DNA from: Roseomonas marmotae
GTDB taxonomy: Bacteria; Pseudomonadota; Alphaproteobacteria; Acetobacterales; Acetobacteraceae
NCBI RefSeq assembly: GCF_017654485.1
Contig: NZ_CP061095.1
Coordinates: 1-64,000, forward strand
Direction of reading: 5' to 3'
DNA: 64,000 nt
A program made the translations under genes and the position numbers. Under the pieces are notes generated by a model. That model worked only from the letters and a program-made list of their open reading frames with translations. It had not been told where the DNA came from and did no database searches. Position 1 is the stretch's first letter; the number at the start of each line of letters is the position of its first letter. Below, in pieces: positions 34,040 to 42,699 of the stretch.

Positions 34040-36336
34040 TGGATCGCGCGCCCGGTCTCTACTGGACCCCACCACGGAAGCCCGCCGCGCTGCCGGCGAC
34101 GGCGATCGACGTGCCGGCATTCATCGGTCTTGCCGAGCGTGGGCCGCTCCATGCCGTCACGGTGGTCGAGGGCTGGCCAGGATTCAAGGAGATCTTCGGG
34201 GGCTTCTGGAGCGGCGCGCAACTGGCCTGGACGGTGCGCGGCTTCTTCGAGAATGGCGGGCGGCGCTGCCATGTGGTGCGCGTTGCAGCCGCGCCGGCCG
34301 CAGCGCTGAGCAGCGGTGTGCAGCCGGCGAACCGGCTTTCCAGTCTCGTGGACAGTACGCTGGGATTCGCCGCCGGGGCCGCTGTGCGCGTCGAGCAAGC
34401 GGTCGATACCACCGCCACCGGTCCCCAGCCGGTGGATCGTCAGGCTTCCATCGTGGCGGATGCCGGGGGGCTACTGGCCGGCGACCGCGTTGCCATCAGC
34501 CAGGCCGGGCAGAGAACCATCTGGCGTGTATTGCAAGACGTCGATCCGGCGGCGCAGCGGCTGACCTGGGATAGCGCGCTGCCCCCGGAATATGACCTGA
34601 CGCAGCCGATCGATTTCTCATTGACGCGCGCGGTCATGTGGCTGCTGGACCATGCTGCGCCGGGTGCGCTGCATTGGGCCGCACCCTTGCCGGATTCTCT
34701 CGCGCTCAATCGGCCGATGCGCTTCATGACCGGTACCGCGCCGGCCGAAGGCGTGCTGTATGACGAGAACGGCGCTCCGATCCTGCGCATCGCCGCCGCG
34801 ACTGCGGGCGCCTGGGGCAACGCGCTGGAGGTCCGGCTTTCACGTGGCGTCTCGGCGGAGACGCGCAGTCGCAGCGTGCCGGTCGCCGATGCGCCTGACG
34901 CGCTTTCCGCCGCCTCGCTCAACGGCTTTTCCGAGGGCGCAACGCTGACCCTGTCGCAGGATGGCACACCGCCATTGCGTCGCCGCCTGCGCGGTATCGA
35001 CACGACCGCGCGCCGGCTGTTGCTCGACCAGTCTCTGGTCGGGTTCTCCATGGGTGACGCCGCCAGCGGAGCGCGCCCCATTTCCGTGCGGAGCGAGAGT
35101 TTTTCCCTGACCGTGCTGGAAGCGGGACGCCTGGTGGAATCCCACGGCGCGCTGGCACTGCCCGAGAGTGGCGATCTCCCGCTGATCTCCAGACGCATCC
35201 TCGCCACGCGCCTGGCTACCCCGCCGGGATATCCAATGCCCGATCCACAGGCCGGCCTCTTCCCGGCCGGGGTCCTCCTGCTCTCCGGCGGCCGCGATGG
35301 ATGCGCCGCCGTGACCGACCTCGACCTCCTCGGCGGACTGGAACTCCTGGCGCAGGTCGACGAGCCGGCCGCCATTGCCATACCCGACGCACAGCCCGAG
35401 CCGACCGCCGCGCGCCAGACGGCGACCCTGCCGGCCATGCCGCCCGATCCCTGTGTGCTGGACGGGGCGCCCTCCATGTCGTTGCCGGAAGCCATCGTCA
35501 GCGTGCGAGAGGCCATGCCGCCCTTGACTTCAAGCGACCTGCGGACGGTGCAGCGCGCCATGATCGCGCAATGCGAGGAGAGGGGGGACCGCATCGCCTT
35601 GCTCGATGCTCCACGTGGCGGCGTGGCCGATCCCTTCGACCCTGATGCCGTGCGGGACTGGCGCATCGGGATCGAGACCCGCTTCGGCGCGCTCTACTGG
35701 CCCTGGCTCCAGGTGGCTGATTCCGACGCTCCACGCGCCGCCAGCCGGCTGATACCGCCTTGCGGCCATGTCCTGGGCATGGTCGCTGCGTCGGATGCCG
35801 GTTTCGGTCCGCAAAAGGCGCCTGCCAACCTGCCGATGGAATGGGTGCAGGCAGTGACACGGGAGGCCGAAGAAACACGCCGCGCGCTGCTGAACGAAGC
35901 AGGCATCAACGTCATCCGGGCGTTACCCGCGCGCGGAATTCGTGCTTGCGGCGCGCGCAGCCTGTCGCAGGAGCCGGACCATCGGCTGTTGAACATGCGG
36001 CGCATCATGATCATGTTGCGCCGCGCCCTGCGCGTTGGCTTGGCCTGGGTTCCCTTCGAGCCGGATAATACCATGCTGCGGCGCCAGATTCGCGGTGCGC
36101 TGGAATCCTTCCTGGAGGAACTGTGGCGCCAGGGCGTCCTGGCCGGCACGGTGGCAGAGGAAGCCTTCGCGATCAGCATGGAGCCGCCCGATGACGGGCG
36201 GCTGGTGATCAATATCGCCGTTGCCCCGGTTGCTCCGGCGGAATTCGTGCTGCTGACGCTGACGCGGCAGGACGAAGCCGTGGAGATCGCCGAGCCAATG
36301 GTCCCGCAGCGCGACAGGCTGGGAGCAGCCGCATGA
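34039..36336 (+). CDS. Contractile tail sheath protein (second copy)
   Basis: A 765-residue diverged sheath. The N-terminus is shorter and altered (APGLYWTPPRKPAALPA, then DVPAFIGLAERGPLHAVTVV, WPGFKEIFGGFW and RGFFENGGRRCHVVRVA). The C-terminal half has INVIRALPARGIRACGARSLS, HRLLNMRRIMIMLRRALRVGLAWVPFEPN in two parts, QIRGALESFLEELWRQGVL and INIAVAPVAPAEFVLLTLT. Multiple non-identical sheaths are usual in eCIS; one is often located at the baseplate end. Translation is coupled to the first tube gene (TGATG) and to the second tube gene (ATGA). Confidence 0.93.
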   Translation: MDRAPGLYWTPPRKPAALPATAIDVPAFIGLAERGPLHAVTVVEGWPGFKEIFGGFWSGAQLAWTVRGFFENGGRRCHVVRVAAAPAAALSSGVQPANRLSSLVDSTLGFAAGAAVRVEQAVDTTATGPQPVDRQASIVADAGGLLAGDRVAISQAGQRTIWRVLQDVDPAAQRLTWDSALPPEYDLTQPIDFSLTRAVMWLLDHAAPGALHWAAPLPDSLALNRPMRFMTGTAPAEGVLYDENGAPILRIAAATAGAWGNALEVRLSRGVSAETRSRSVPVADAPDALSAASLNGFSEGATLTLSQDGTPPLRRRLRGIDTTARRLLLDQSLVGFSMGDAASGARPISVRSESFSLTVLEAGRLVESHGALALPESGDLPLISRRILATRLATPPGYPMPDPQAGLFPAGVLLLSGGRDGCAAVTDLDLLGGLELLAQVDEPAAIAIPDAQPEPTAARQTATLPAMPPDPCVLDGAPSMSLPEAIVSVREAMPPLTSSDLRTVQRAMIAQCEERGDRIALLDAPRGGVADPFDPDAVRDWRIGIETRFGALYWPWLQVADSDAPRAASRLIPPCGHVLGMVAASDAGFGPQKAPANLPMEWVQAVTREAEETRRALLNEAGINVIRALPARGIRACGARSLSQEPDHRLLNMRRIMIMLRRALRVGLAWVPFEPDNTMLRRQIRGALESFLEELWRQGVLAGTVAEEAFAISMEPPDDGRLVINIAVAPVAPAEFVLLTLTRQDEAVEIAEPMVPQRDRLGAAA

Positions 36337-36851
36337 GCGACACGCTGCGCAAGGACCCGGTCGTCGGATTCAACTTTGCCGTCTCGCTGACGGAGAGCGC
36401 AGGAATCGGCAGCTTCGTCTCCCTCACTGTGGGGCTGCCGCCGCAGGGCGGCTTCTCGGAGGTCTCCGGCCTCGACCTGACGATACAGGCGGAGGAATTC
36501 CGCGAGGGCGGCAATAACGGCACGGTGTTGAAGTTCCCGGGCCGGGCGGTCTGGGGAAATCTCAAGCTGCGGCGTGGAATCGTCCGCGCCGCCGATCTCT
36601 GGGACTGGCATCGAGGCTTCCTCGAAGGCCGCGGCAAACGGCGGGATGGCGTGGTGACCCTGCTCGACGAAAGCGGAGAGGCGGTACGCAGCTGGCGCTT
36701 CACGCGCGGCCTGCCTGTGCGATGGACCGGACCCGGCCTGAATGCGCGCGAGGCGCAGGTGGCGGTCGAGGAAATCGAAATCGCGCATGAGGGCATCCGG
36801 CAGACCGGCGGCGACGGCAGCTTGCTGGGTGCAATCGGCAATCTCTTCTGA
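36333..36851 (+). CDS. Tail tube protein (second copy)
   Basis: A 172-residue paralogue of the tube protein at 33602, in the position of Pvc5, the tube initiator at the baseplate. It has DPVVGFNFAVSLTES, GGFSEVSGLDLTIQAEEFREG, LKFPGRAVWGNLKLRRGIV, LWDWHRGFLEG and WTGPGLNAREAQVAVEEIEIAHEG. It overlaps the second sheath gene by four bases. Confidence 0.94.
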   Translation: MSDTLRKDPVVGFNFAVSLTESAGIGSFVSLTVGLPPQGGFSEVSGLDLTIQAEEFREGGNNGTVLKFPGRAVWGNLKLRRGIVRAADLWDWHRGFLEGRGKRRDGVVTLLDESGEAVRSWRFTRGLPVRWTGPGLNAREAQVAVEEIEIAHEGIRQTGGDGSLLGAIGNLF

Positions 36852-36862
36852 GGATGGCGGTG

Positions 36863-37078
36863 ATGGACGAGAACACGGAAACGAGCGTGCATATCGAGGA
36901 GATTGAGGCCAGCGTCAGTGTCATGGACGATGCTGCCTTGCTCTCGCCCGATGTCATGCGCCGTGTCGTGGCCGAGGTCATGGCGCGGATGGAGGCCAGC
37001 CAGCGGAGCCGTGGCATCGCGCTCGCCAACACGCGCCTCGGCCGCTCGGCCGCGCTGCGGCCGGACCGGGTCGGCTGA
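36863..37078 (+). CDS. Small eCIS protein in the Pvc6 position
   Basis: A 71-residue protein (MDENTETSVHIEEIEASVSV...) with an acidic N-terminus and a basic C-terminal half. ATG 36863 lies nine bases after GAGG; an in-frame ATG at 36854 is too near the ribosome site. In Pvc/Afp clusters a short gene of this size lies exactly here, between the second tube and the LysM gene. The sequence itself does not prove the family; position and coupling to neighbours support a real gene. Confidence 0.72.
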   Translation: MDENTETSVHIEEIEASVSVMDDAALLSPDVMRRVVAEVMARMEASQRSRGIALANTRLGRSAALRPDRVG

Positions 37079-37079
37079 G

Positions 37080-37781
37080 ATGAAGGCGCTCGCCAAGGCG
37101 GAGATCCACCGGCTGAACCCGGACGGCACGCCTTCCGGCAAATCGCTGCGCGTGCAGTTCAATCCAAATGAATTCACCCTCACCAAGGGCGCGCAACTGG
37201 CGGAGATACCTATTCCGGGTCTGGATTCACCCATCATCCAGTTCGTGCGCGGTCAGGCCGAGACCATGGGGTTCGACCTGTTCTTCGATTCCACGGAATC
37301 CGGTACAGGGCCCACCGCCGAGGCCGTGACGGCGAAAACGGATGCCTTCTACGACCTGGTGAAGATCGAGGGCGACCGCCACGCGCCGCCGGTCATCCTT
37401 TTCGCCTGGGGTGGTGATGCATTCCCCGGACACCGTACCGCAGACAGCCAGCAGCGCCACGGCTTCAAGGCGGTGGTGGAAAGCGTGCGCCAGCGCTTCA
37501 CCTATTTCTCCAGCCTGGGCCTGCCGTTGCGCGCCACGCTGACCCTGGCGCTCCGCGAATACAAGACGCTGGACCAGCAGATCCAAGAGTTGCACCTGCG
37601 CTCTCCCGATCACACCAAGGCGCATGTCGTCCGTGCGGGCGAGACCATCACCCGCATCGCCGAACGCACCGCTGGCGATCCGCGCGACTGGCGCAGGATC
37701 GCCGAGGCGAATGGCATCGACGACCCCCTGGCTCTGCCTCCCGGGCAGCGGCTGCTCGTGCCACCGGTGGACTGGCCATGA
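37080..37781 (+). CDS. LysM-domain baseplate protein (Pvc7/gp53-like)
   Basis: A 233-residue protein. The N-terminal ~170 residues (LRVQFNPNEFTLTKGAQ, FVRGQAETMGFDLFFDS, FAWGGDAFPGH, LRATLTLALREYK) match the Pvc7/Afp7-type baseplate protein. The last ~55 residues form a LysM module (HVVRAGETITRIAERTAGDP, WRRIAEANGIDDP, LPPGQRLLVPP). In the particle it joins tube, hub and baseplate. ATG 37080 lies one base after the previous stop, and the stop overlaps the hub gene by four bases. Confidence 0.92.
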   Translation: MKALAKAEIHRLNPDGTPSGKSLRVQFNPNEFTLTKGAQLAEIPIPGLDSPIIQFVRGQAETMGFDLFFDSTESGTGPTAEAVTAKTDAFYDLVKIEGDRHAPPVILFAWGGDAFPGHRTADSQQRHGFKAVVESVRQRFTYFSSLGLPLRATLTLALREYKTLDQQIQELHLRSPDHTKAHVVRAGETITRIAERTAGDPRDWRRIAEANGIDDPLALPPGQRLLVPPVDWP

Positions 37782-38983
37782 CCGGGACCCTCATCGAGCT
37801 GGCCACGAGCAACCGGTCCTATTACGTGCCGGGCTTCGAGCTGCGCGTGCGCGGCGCGCCGATGCCGCGCAATGTGGTTCGCGATATCAGCGAAGTGACC
37901 TACGAGGACAGTGTCGAGCGGGTCGACAGCTTCACCTTGACGGTCGCCAACTGGGATTCCCTTCGCCGGCAGCCGAAATACATCGGCCTGCCCCGCGACC
38001 GAGCGGGCGAGGCGAATGCCAGGATCTTCGAGCCGGGCAATGAGCTGCAACTTCGGATCGGCTACGACGGTAAGCCCGTGCTGATGATGACCGGCTTCAT
38101 CACCACGCTGGATGTCGAGTTCTCCGATCAGTCGGTTCCGAAGATGACAGTCCACGGGCTGAACGTCATAGATCGCCTGCGGATCCGGCAATACACCTGG
38201 AGCTGGCCGGATGACAGCGCCACCAGCATCCGCGACAGCGACGTCGCCAAGGCGCTGGAAGGTCCGCCCGGCGATGATCGCGGACGCCCGGGCCTGGGCA
38301 TTCCCGTGCGTATTGACGCGGCGGCGCGGGGGCGGGAGGTGCCGCAGCCACATATCTTCATGAACAATCAGTATCCGATCGTTTTCCTGCTCGAGCGCGC
38401 GCGCCGCCTTGGCTACGAGATCTCCATCGATGAGGAGGCGGCAGCGGGGCAGGCCAGTCCTCGCCGCGTTCTCTTCTTCGGCCCGAGTACCCAGCGCCCG
38501 GATGTCACCTATGTGCTGGAATGGGGCAAGTCCTTGCAAAGCTTCCGGCCCCTCTTTTCCTCGGCGGGGCAGCTCTACTCGGTGCGCGTCTGCGGCTGGA
38601 ACCGGCGCACGAAGGAGCGGATCGAGGAGCGGGTGACGCTGGATGAGATCGCGCCGGCGGAGCTGCCAAACCCTGACCTCGTCGCCGTGGCGCGGGCCGC
38701 CAACCGGGAGGATGTGGTGACGGATGAGCCGGTGAGCAGCGCCGCCGATGCGCGTCGCCTCGCCATCAGCCGGCTATGTGGCCAGCAGCATGAGATGGTC
38801 ACCGCCTCCTGCGCGACGGTCGGCCTGCCTGACCTGCGGGCCGGGCGCAAGGTGATGATCCGTGGCACGGGCCTGCCGTTTGACGGCGTCTACTTCATCA
38901 CCGCGACACGTCACGTCATTGGCGAGAGCGGCTACCGCACGAGTTTCGAGGCCAAGCGTATCGGGCCGGAGCCAGGACGATGA
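37778..38983 (+). CDS. Hub protein, phage late control D (gpD/gp27) type
   Basis: A 401-residue hub protein matching the N-terminal half of VgrG/Pvc8. Features are SNRSYYVPGFELRVRG, a beta-rich middle with FTLTVANWD, LRIGYDGKPVLMMTGFITTLDVEF and a C-terminal domain with FDGVYFITATRHVIGESGYRTSFEAKRI. In Pvc and type VI systems hub and spike are one chain; here the spike is the separate next gene, overlapping by four bases (ATGA). Confidence 0.9.
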   Translation: MTGTLIELATSNRSYYVPGFELRVRGAPMPRNVVRDISEVTYEDSVERVDSFTLTVANWDSLRRQPKYIGLPRDRAGEANARIFEPGNELQLRIGYDGKPVLMMTGFITTLDVEFSDQSVPKMTVHGLNVIDRLRIRQYTWSWPDDSATSIRDSDVAKALEGPPGDDRGRPGLGIPVRIDAAARGREVPQPHIFMNNQYPIVFLLERARRLGYEISIDEEAAAGQASPRRVLFFGPSTQRPDVTYVLEWGKSLQSFRPLFSSAGQLYSVRVCGWNRRTKERIEERVTLDEIAPAELPNPDLVAVARAANREDVVTDEPVSSAADARRLAISRLCGQQHEMVTASCATVGLPDLRAGRKVMIRGTGLPFDGVYFITATRHVIGESGYRTSFEAKRIGPEPGR

Positions 38984-39525
38984 ACGCATTCCATTCCGGC
39001 ACCGAGAGCGTCAGTCGCATGGAAGGGTTGGTGACCGGCACAGTCGCCGATGTCGACGACCCGCTGGGCGAGGGCCGCATCAGGGTGAATATCGACAACA
39101 TGCCCGGAAAGCCGCTGACCGACTGGGCGCCTGTCGCGGCCGCCATGTCTGGCGGCGGGCGGGGCTGCTGGTTGATGCCGGAAGTGGGCGACGAAGCCGT
39201 GGTCGGCTTCCTGCACGGCGATCCCAAGGCGCCGTTGGTGCTGGGCTTCCTCTGGAACGGCCGTGACAAGCCGCCGTCGAAGAGCGCGCGGGAGCGCATG
39301 ATCCGCTCATTGAACGGCCATACCATCCGGCTGATCGACGCCGACCCCGAAGCGGGGGCGCAGGGTGCGGTAGTCATCGAGGACGCGCACGGCAACCGTA
39401 TCACCCTGTCGAACGGCCGGATCTCCATCAGCGCGGTCGCGCTCCTGGCTCTGGAGGCACCGATCATCACTCTTTCGGGGACGGGATGGAGCCGCGTGGT
39501 TTCGCCTAGCTCCAACCCGATCTGA
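38980..39525 (+). CDS. Spike protein, baseplate assembly V (gpV/gp5 OB-fold) type
   Basis: A 181-residue spike protein. The OB-fold region contains EGLVTGTVADVDDPLGEGRI, DWAPVAAAMSGGGRG, WLMPEVGDEAVVGFLHGDPK and APLVLGFLWNGRDKPP, usual for gpV-type proteins. The C-terminal part (HGNRITLSNGRISISA...) is a short beta-helix-like stretch that would form the needle. It completes the hub encoded upstream. Confidence 0.9.
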   Translation: MNAFHSGTESVSRMEGLVTGTVADVDDPLGEGRIRVNIDNMPGKPLTDWAPVAAAMSGGGRGCWLMPEVGDEAVVGFLHGDPKAPLVLGFLWNGRDKPPSKSARERMIRSLNGHTIRLIDADPEAGAQGAVVIEDAHGNRITLSNGRISISAVALLALEAPIITLSGTGWSRVVSPSSNPI

Positions 39526-39533
39526 GGGGATGG

Positions 39534-40292
39534 ATGATGACGCAGCCCATTACCATCAACCCGGATATCCAGAAGCTGCTGGAACTGCCGGATTGCAAGC
39601 TGCTCTCCCTTCCCAAGCCGGTACCTGCCAGGCTGCGCCTGCCGGGCGGCGGACAGCTTTCCGCCTTCACCGATATCTCCAAGGGAATCCCCACCGACTG
39701 CACCATGTCCTTTAGTCTGGTGATGCAGCTGGCGCCGATGCTGGCTTCCATCGAATGCCTGGTGAAGGTGCTCGGCCTGCTGAAGCCGCTGATCGACATC
39801 ATCAACGGCCTGCCCGCACCTCCTGGCCCGCAGGTCCTGCTCGATTTCGGCAAGGCGGCCGAGAAGGTGATGGGCTGCATCACGGCCTTCACGCCGGTGG
39901 GTGGTTTGATGCTCTTCATCAAGGACATCATCCTGCTCATCTGCAGCTTCCTGAACTGCTTCATCGGCCAGCTCTCCACGGTCATCGACCTGCTCTCCGG
40001 GCTTGCGCTGCAGATGCGGTTTGCGGAGGAGGCGGGAAACGAGGAACTGCAGCGCGTGCTGAAATGCGCGCAGGATAATGCCATGACCTCCGCCGACCAT
40101 CTGCAGGGTGCGATAGGACCTGTGACCAATCTGATCGGCCTTGTGGAACCGTTGCTCGGCCTCGCCGATATCAAGATCGAAACACCCTCCATCGTTCCCG
40201 GCGCCGATCTGGAGGGCATGCGCGCCACGCTGCAATCGCTGCGGGATCTGGTCGATACGCTGCAGCAGATCGCCGAGGGGATCCCGGGATGA
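39534..40292 (+). CDS. Hydrophobic eCIS-associated protein of unknown function
   Basis: A 252-residue protein not assigned to any family. After a polar first ~60 residues (LPDCKLLSLPKPVPARLRLP) it has long hydrophobic stretches, about residues 60-160, including LVMQLAPMLASIECLVKVLGLL, GGLMLFIKDIILLICSFLNC and FIGQLSTVIDLLSGLALQ. The rest is polar and helical. It lies between the spike and gp25 genes and overlaps gp25 by four bases, so it is part of the machine's operon. In Pvc-type loci the PAAR tip gene is near this position, and no PAAR was seen here. It could be a tip, cargo-loading or membrane-interacting component. ATG 39534 or 39537 (GAGGGG upstream). Confidence 0.7.
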   Translation: MMTQPITINPDIQKLLELPDCKLLSLPKPVPARLRLPGGGQLSAFTDISKGIPTDCTMSFSLVMQLAPMLASIECLVKVLGLLKPLIDIINGLPAPPGPQVLLDFGKAAEKVMGCITAFTPVGGLMLFIKDIILLICSFLNCFIGQLSTVIDLLSGLALQMRFAEEAGNEELQRVLKCAQDNAMTSADHLQGAIGPVTNLIGLVEPLLGLADIKIETPSIVPGADLEGMRATLQSLRDLVDTLQQIAEGIPG

Positions 40293-40690
40293 GCATGGCG
40301 CGCCCTTTCCTGGGCCGAGGCGTCGGCTTCCCCTTCCGGGTGGGCCCGCGAGGGAACCTGCCCTGGGTGGAGGGGGCGGCGGCGGTGGAACGCGCCATCT
40401 GGATCATCCTCTCCACCGCGCGGGGCGAGATGCCGATGCAGCCGCGCTTCGGCTGCGGCATTCAGGAGCTGGTCTTCGCCGACAATACGCCCGCCTCCCG
40501 CGGCGTCGTCGCCCAACTGGTGACGGAGGCACTCTCGGAATGGGAGCCGCGCATCGACCTCGTCGATATCCGCGTGCGTGAGGGCGGGGAGCAGACGGTG
40601 ATGGCGATCGAGATCGACTACCGCCTGCGCGCCGACAACGCCTTCTTCAATCTCGTCTATCCCTTCTATCCGCGGGAGGGCCGGAGCTAA
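40289..40690 (+). CDS. Baseplate wedge protein, gp25/GPW family (Pvc9-like)
   Basis: A 133-residue baseplate protein. It shows GVGFPFRVGPRGNLPWVEG, VERAIWIILSTARGEMPMQPRFGCGIQELVF and the C-terminal VDIRVREGGEQTVMAIEIDYRL, all as in gp25, which links baseplate to sheath. It overlaps both neighbours: ATGA with the hydrophobic gene and TAATG with gpJ. Confidence 0.95.
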   Translation: MSMARPFLGRGVGFPFRVGPRGNLPWVEGAAAVERAIWIILSTARGEMPMQPRFGCGIQELVFADNTPASRGVVAQLVTEALSEWEPRIDLVDIRVREGGEQTVMAIEIDYRLRADNAFFNLVYPFYPREGRS

Positions 40691-42699
40691 TGCCACTCGT
40701 CGCCCCCGAACTCGACGACCGCCGCTTCGACGACCTGATGGCCGAGGTGCGCCGGCGCATTCCGCGTTACGCGCCGGAATGGACGGATCACAATGACAGC
40801 GATCCCGGCATCATCCTGGCGAAGCTCTTCGCCTGGATGACCGAGCTGACGCTCTACCGCGTCAACCGCATCCCCGATCGCGCCACTATCAAGTTCCTGG
40901 AACTGCTCGAAATCACGCCAAAGCCTGCCGGCCCCTCGCATACGCTGCTGGTCTTCACGCCTGCCTTGCAGACCGTCAGCGAGGTGATCGTGCCGCGCGG
41001 TACCCAGGTCGCTGCCGCCGCGGACGAGGCAGGGCCCATCCTCTTCGAGACCGAAGCCTCGGCCGTGGTGCTCGGCACACCGCTGACGGCGGTGCAGGTC
41101 TTCGACGGCATCGGCTTCAGTCAGGTCACCACACGGGCCCAGGCCGCCGGGCAATGGTTCCATCCCTTCGGCCCGCGCGCGGACGAGGGATCGGCGCTCT
41201 GCCTGGGCTTCGCCACGCAGGCGGCCTTCACCGCTCAGGATTTCGCGCTGTATTACCGCCTGCCGGAGAGTGCCAGGCCACCCGTGCCCTTCCGGTGCGG
41301 CAGCACCGGGCTGCCCGCACATGCCGGGCTGGTATGGGAATTCCGTGACGCCGCCGGCTGGCAGCCGCTGGCGCTGATCTCCGACGGCACGCGCAGCCTG
41401 ACGCAGGACGGCAGCATGGTGCTACGCGGTCCCGGCGGGCGGGCGCGTCCTGTCAGGCTGGGGGAGGTGGCGCAGCCACTTTATTGGCTGCGCTGCCGGC
41501 TGGTCTCCAGCAGCTACGAGGCGCCGCCGAAGCTGGATGCGGTGCTGCCCAACGCGGTCGCGGCCGTGCAGGCGGCGACGGTGGAAGGCGAGTTCCTGGG
41601 CCGCAGCGATGGCCGCCCGGACCAGCGCTTCACGCTCGGCAATCTGCCTGTGGTGCCTTTGCGCCTGGCGCGTGAGGTCGCAGCGCCGGATGGAGGGCGG
41701 GTGACGGTCGAGAGCCTGCTGCTGGAGATCGACGAGGGCGACGGCTTCCAGCCCTGGCAGGAGGTGCCGGATTTCCTCGCCTCCGGCCCGGAGGACCCGC
41801 ATTACACCCTGGATCGCGGCAGCGGCGCCATTGTGCTGGGCGACAACCTGCGGGGCCGGATTCCGCTGGTGGCCGCGGGCGGCGGCGTGGTGGCGCGGCG
41901 TTACCAGTATGGCGGCGGGCGGCGGGGCAATCTGCCGGCCGGCAGCATCGCCAGCATGCAGGGCTTCGTGGCGGGCATCGAGGCCGTCACCAACCCCTAT
42001 GCCGCGACCGGCGGCGCGGATGAGGAGCCGATGGCCGACCTTCGCCGCCGGGCCGCCGCGGAAATCGCCAGCAATGGCCGCGCCGTCACGGCGCAGGACT
42101 TCGAGACACGCGCCCTGGCTACGCCCGGGGCCCGTATCCGCCGCGCCAGGGCCGTGCCGTTGCTGCACCCGAACTATCCCGGCGCCGAGGTGCCCGGCGC
42201 GGTGACGCTGATCGTCGTGCCGGATGCCGAGGGGCCGGCACCCATGCCGAACCAGGCGACGCTGGCCGCCGTCTGCGCGCATCTGGACAAGGTGCGGCTG
42301 CTGACGACCGAGATGTTCGTTGTCGCGCCGCGCTACCGAAAGGTGCGGGTGGAGGTGGATGTCGAGATCCGGCCGGATGCCGATCCGGCACAGGTGAAGC
42401 GCGCGCTGGAGGGGCGGCTGGATGCTTTCTTCCATCCGCTGACCGGCGGGATGGACCCGCTGACCGGCGAGCCCGGTACCGGCGGCTGGCCTTTCGGCGG
42501 CAGCATCTATGTTTCCGACCTCTTCCGCCTCGTGCTGGAGACGCCTGGCGTGCTCCGCATGGCCGATGGGCAGATGGTGGTGCGCGTGGATGGCGAGCCC
42601 GGCACCTTCTGTCGGGACACGGAGATCTGCCCCTATGACCTGACCTGGTCAGACGGTCATGACGTCCGGGTCCGCATGGCCACGCGGGTGGTGCGATGA
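40690..42699 (+). CDS. Baseplate assembly protein J (Pvc11-like)
   Basis: A 669-residue baseplate wedge protein of the phage P2 gpJ type found in eCIS. The start is typical: APELDDRRFDDLMAEVRRRIPRYAPEWTDHNDSDPGI in pieces, then LAKLFAWMTELTLYRVNRIPD. Later segments are RRYQYGGGRRGNLPAGSI, GGADEEPMADLRRRAA, RAVTAQDFETRALATPG and YRKVRVEVDVEIRPDADP. It is coupled to gp25 upstream and to the next gene by ATGA. Confidence 0.93.
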   Translation: MPLVAPELDDRRFDDLMAEVRRRIPRYAPEWTDHNDSDPGIILAKLFAWMTELTLYRVNRIPDRATIKFLELLEITPKPAGPSHTLLVFTPALQTVSEVIVPRGTQVAAAADEAGPILFETEASAVVLGTPLTAVQVFDGIGFSQVTTRAQAAGQWFHPFGPRADEGSALCLGFATQAAFTAQDFALYYRLPESARPPVPFRCGSTGLPAHAGLVWEFRDAAGWQPLALISDGTRSLTQDGSMVLRGPGGRARPVRLGEVAQPLYWLRCRLVSSSYEAPPKLDAVLPNAVAAVQAATVEGEFLGRSDGRPDQRFTLGNLPVVPLRLAREVAAPDGGRVTVESLLLEIDEGDGFQPWQEVPDFLASGPEDPHYTLDRGSGAIVLGDNLRGRIPLVAAGGGVVARRYQYGGGRRGNLPAGSIASMQGFVAGIEAVTNPYAATGGADEEPMADLRRRAAAEIASNGRAVTAQDFETRALATPGARIRRARAVPLLHPNYPGAEVPGAVTLIVVPDAEGPAPMPNQATLAAVCAHLDKVRLLTTEMFVVAPRYRKVRVEVDVEIRPDADPAQVKRALEGRLDAFFHPLTGGMDPLTGEPGTGGWPFGGSIYVSDLFRLVLETPGVLRMADGQMVVRVDGEPGTFCRDTEICPYDLTWSDGHDVRVRMATRVVR

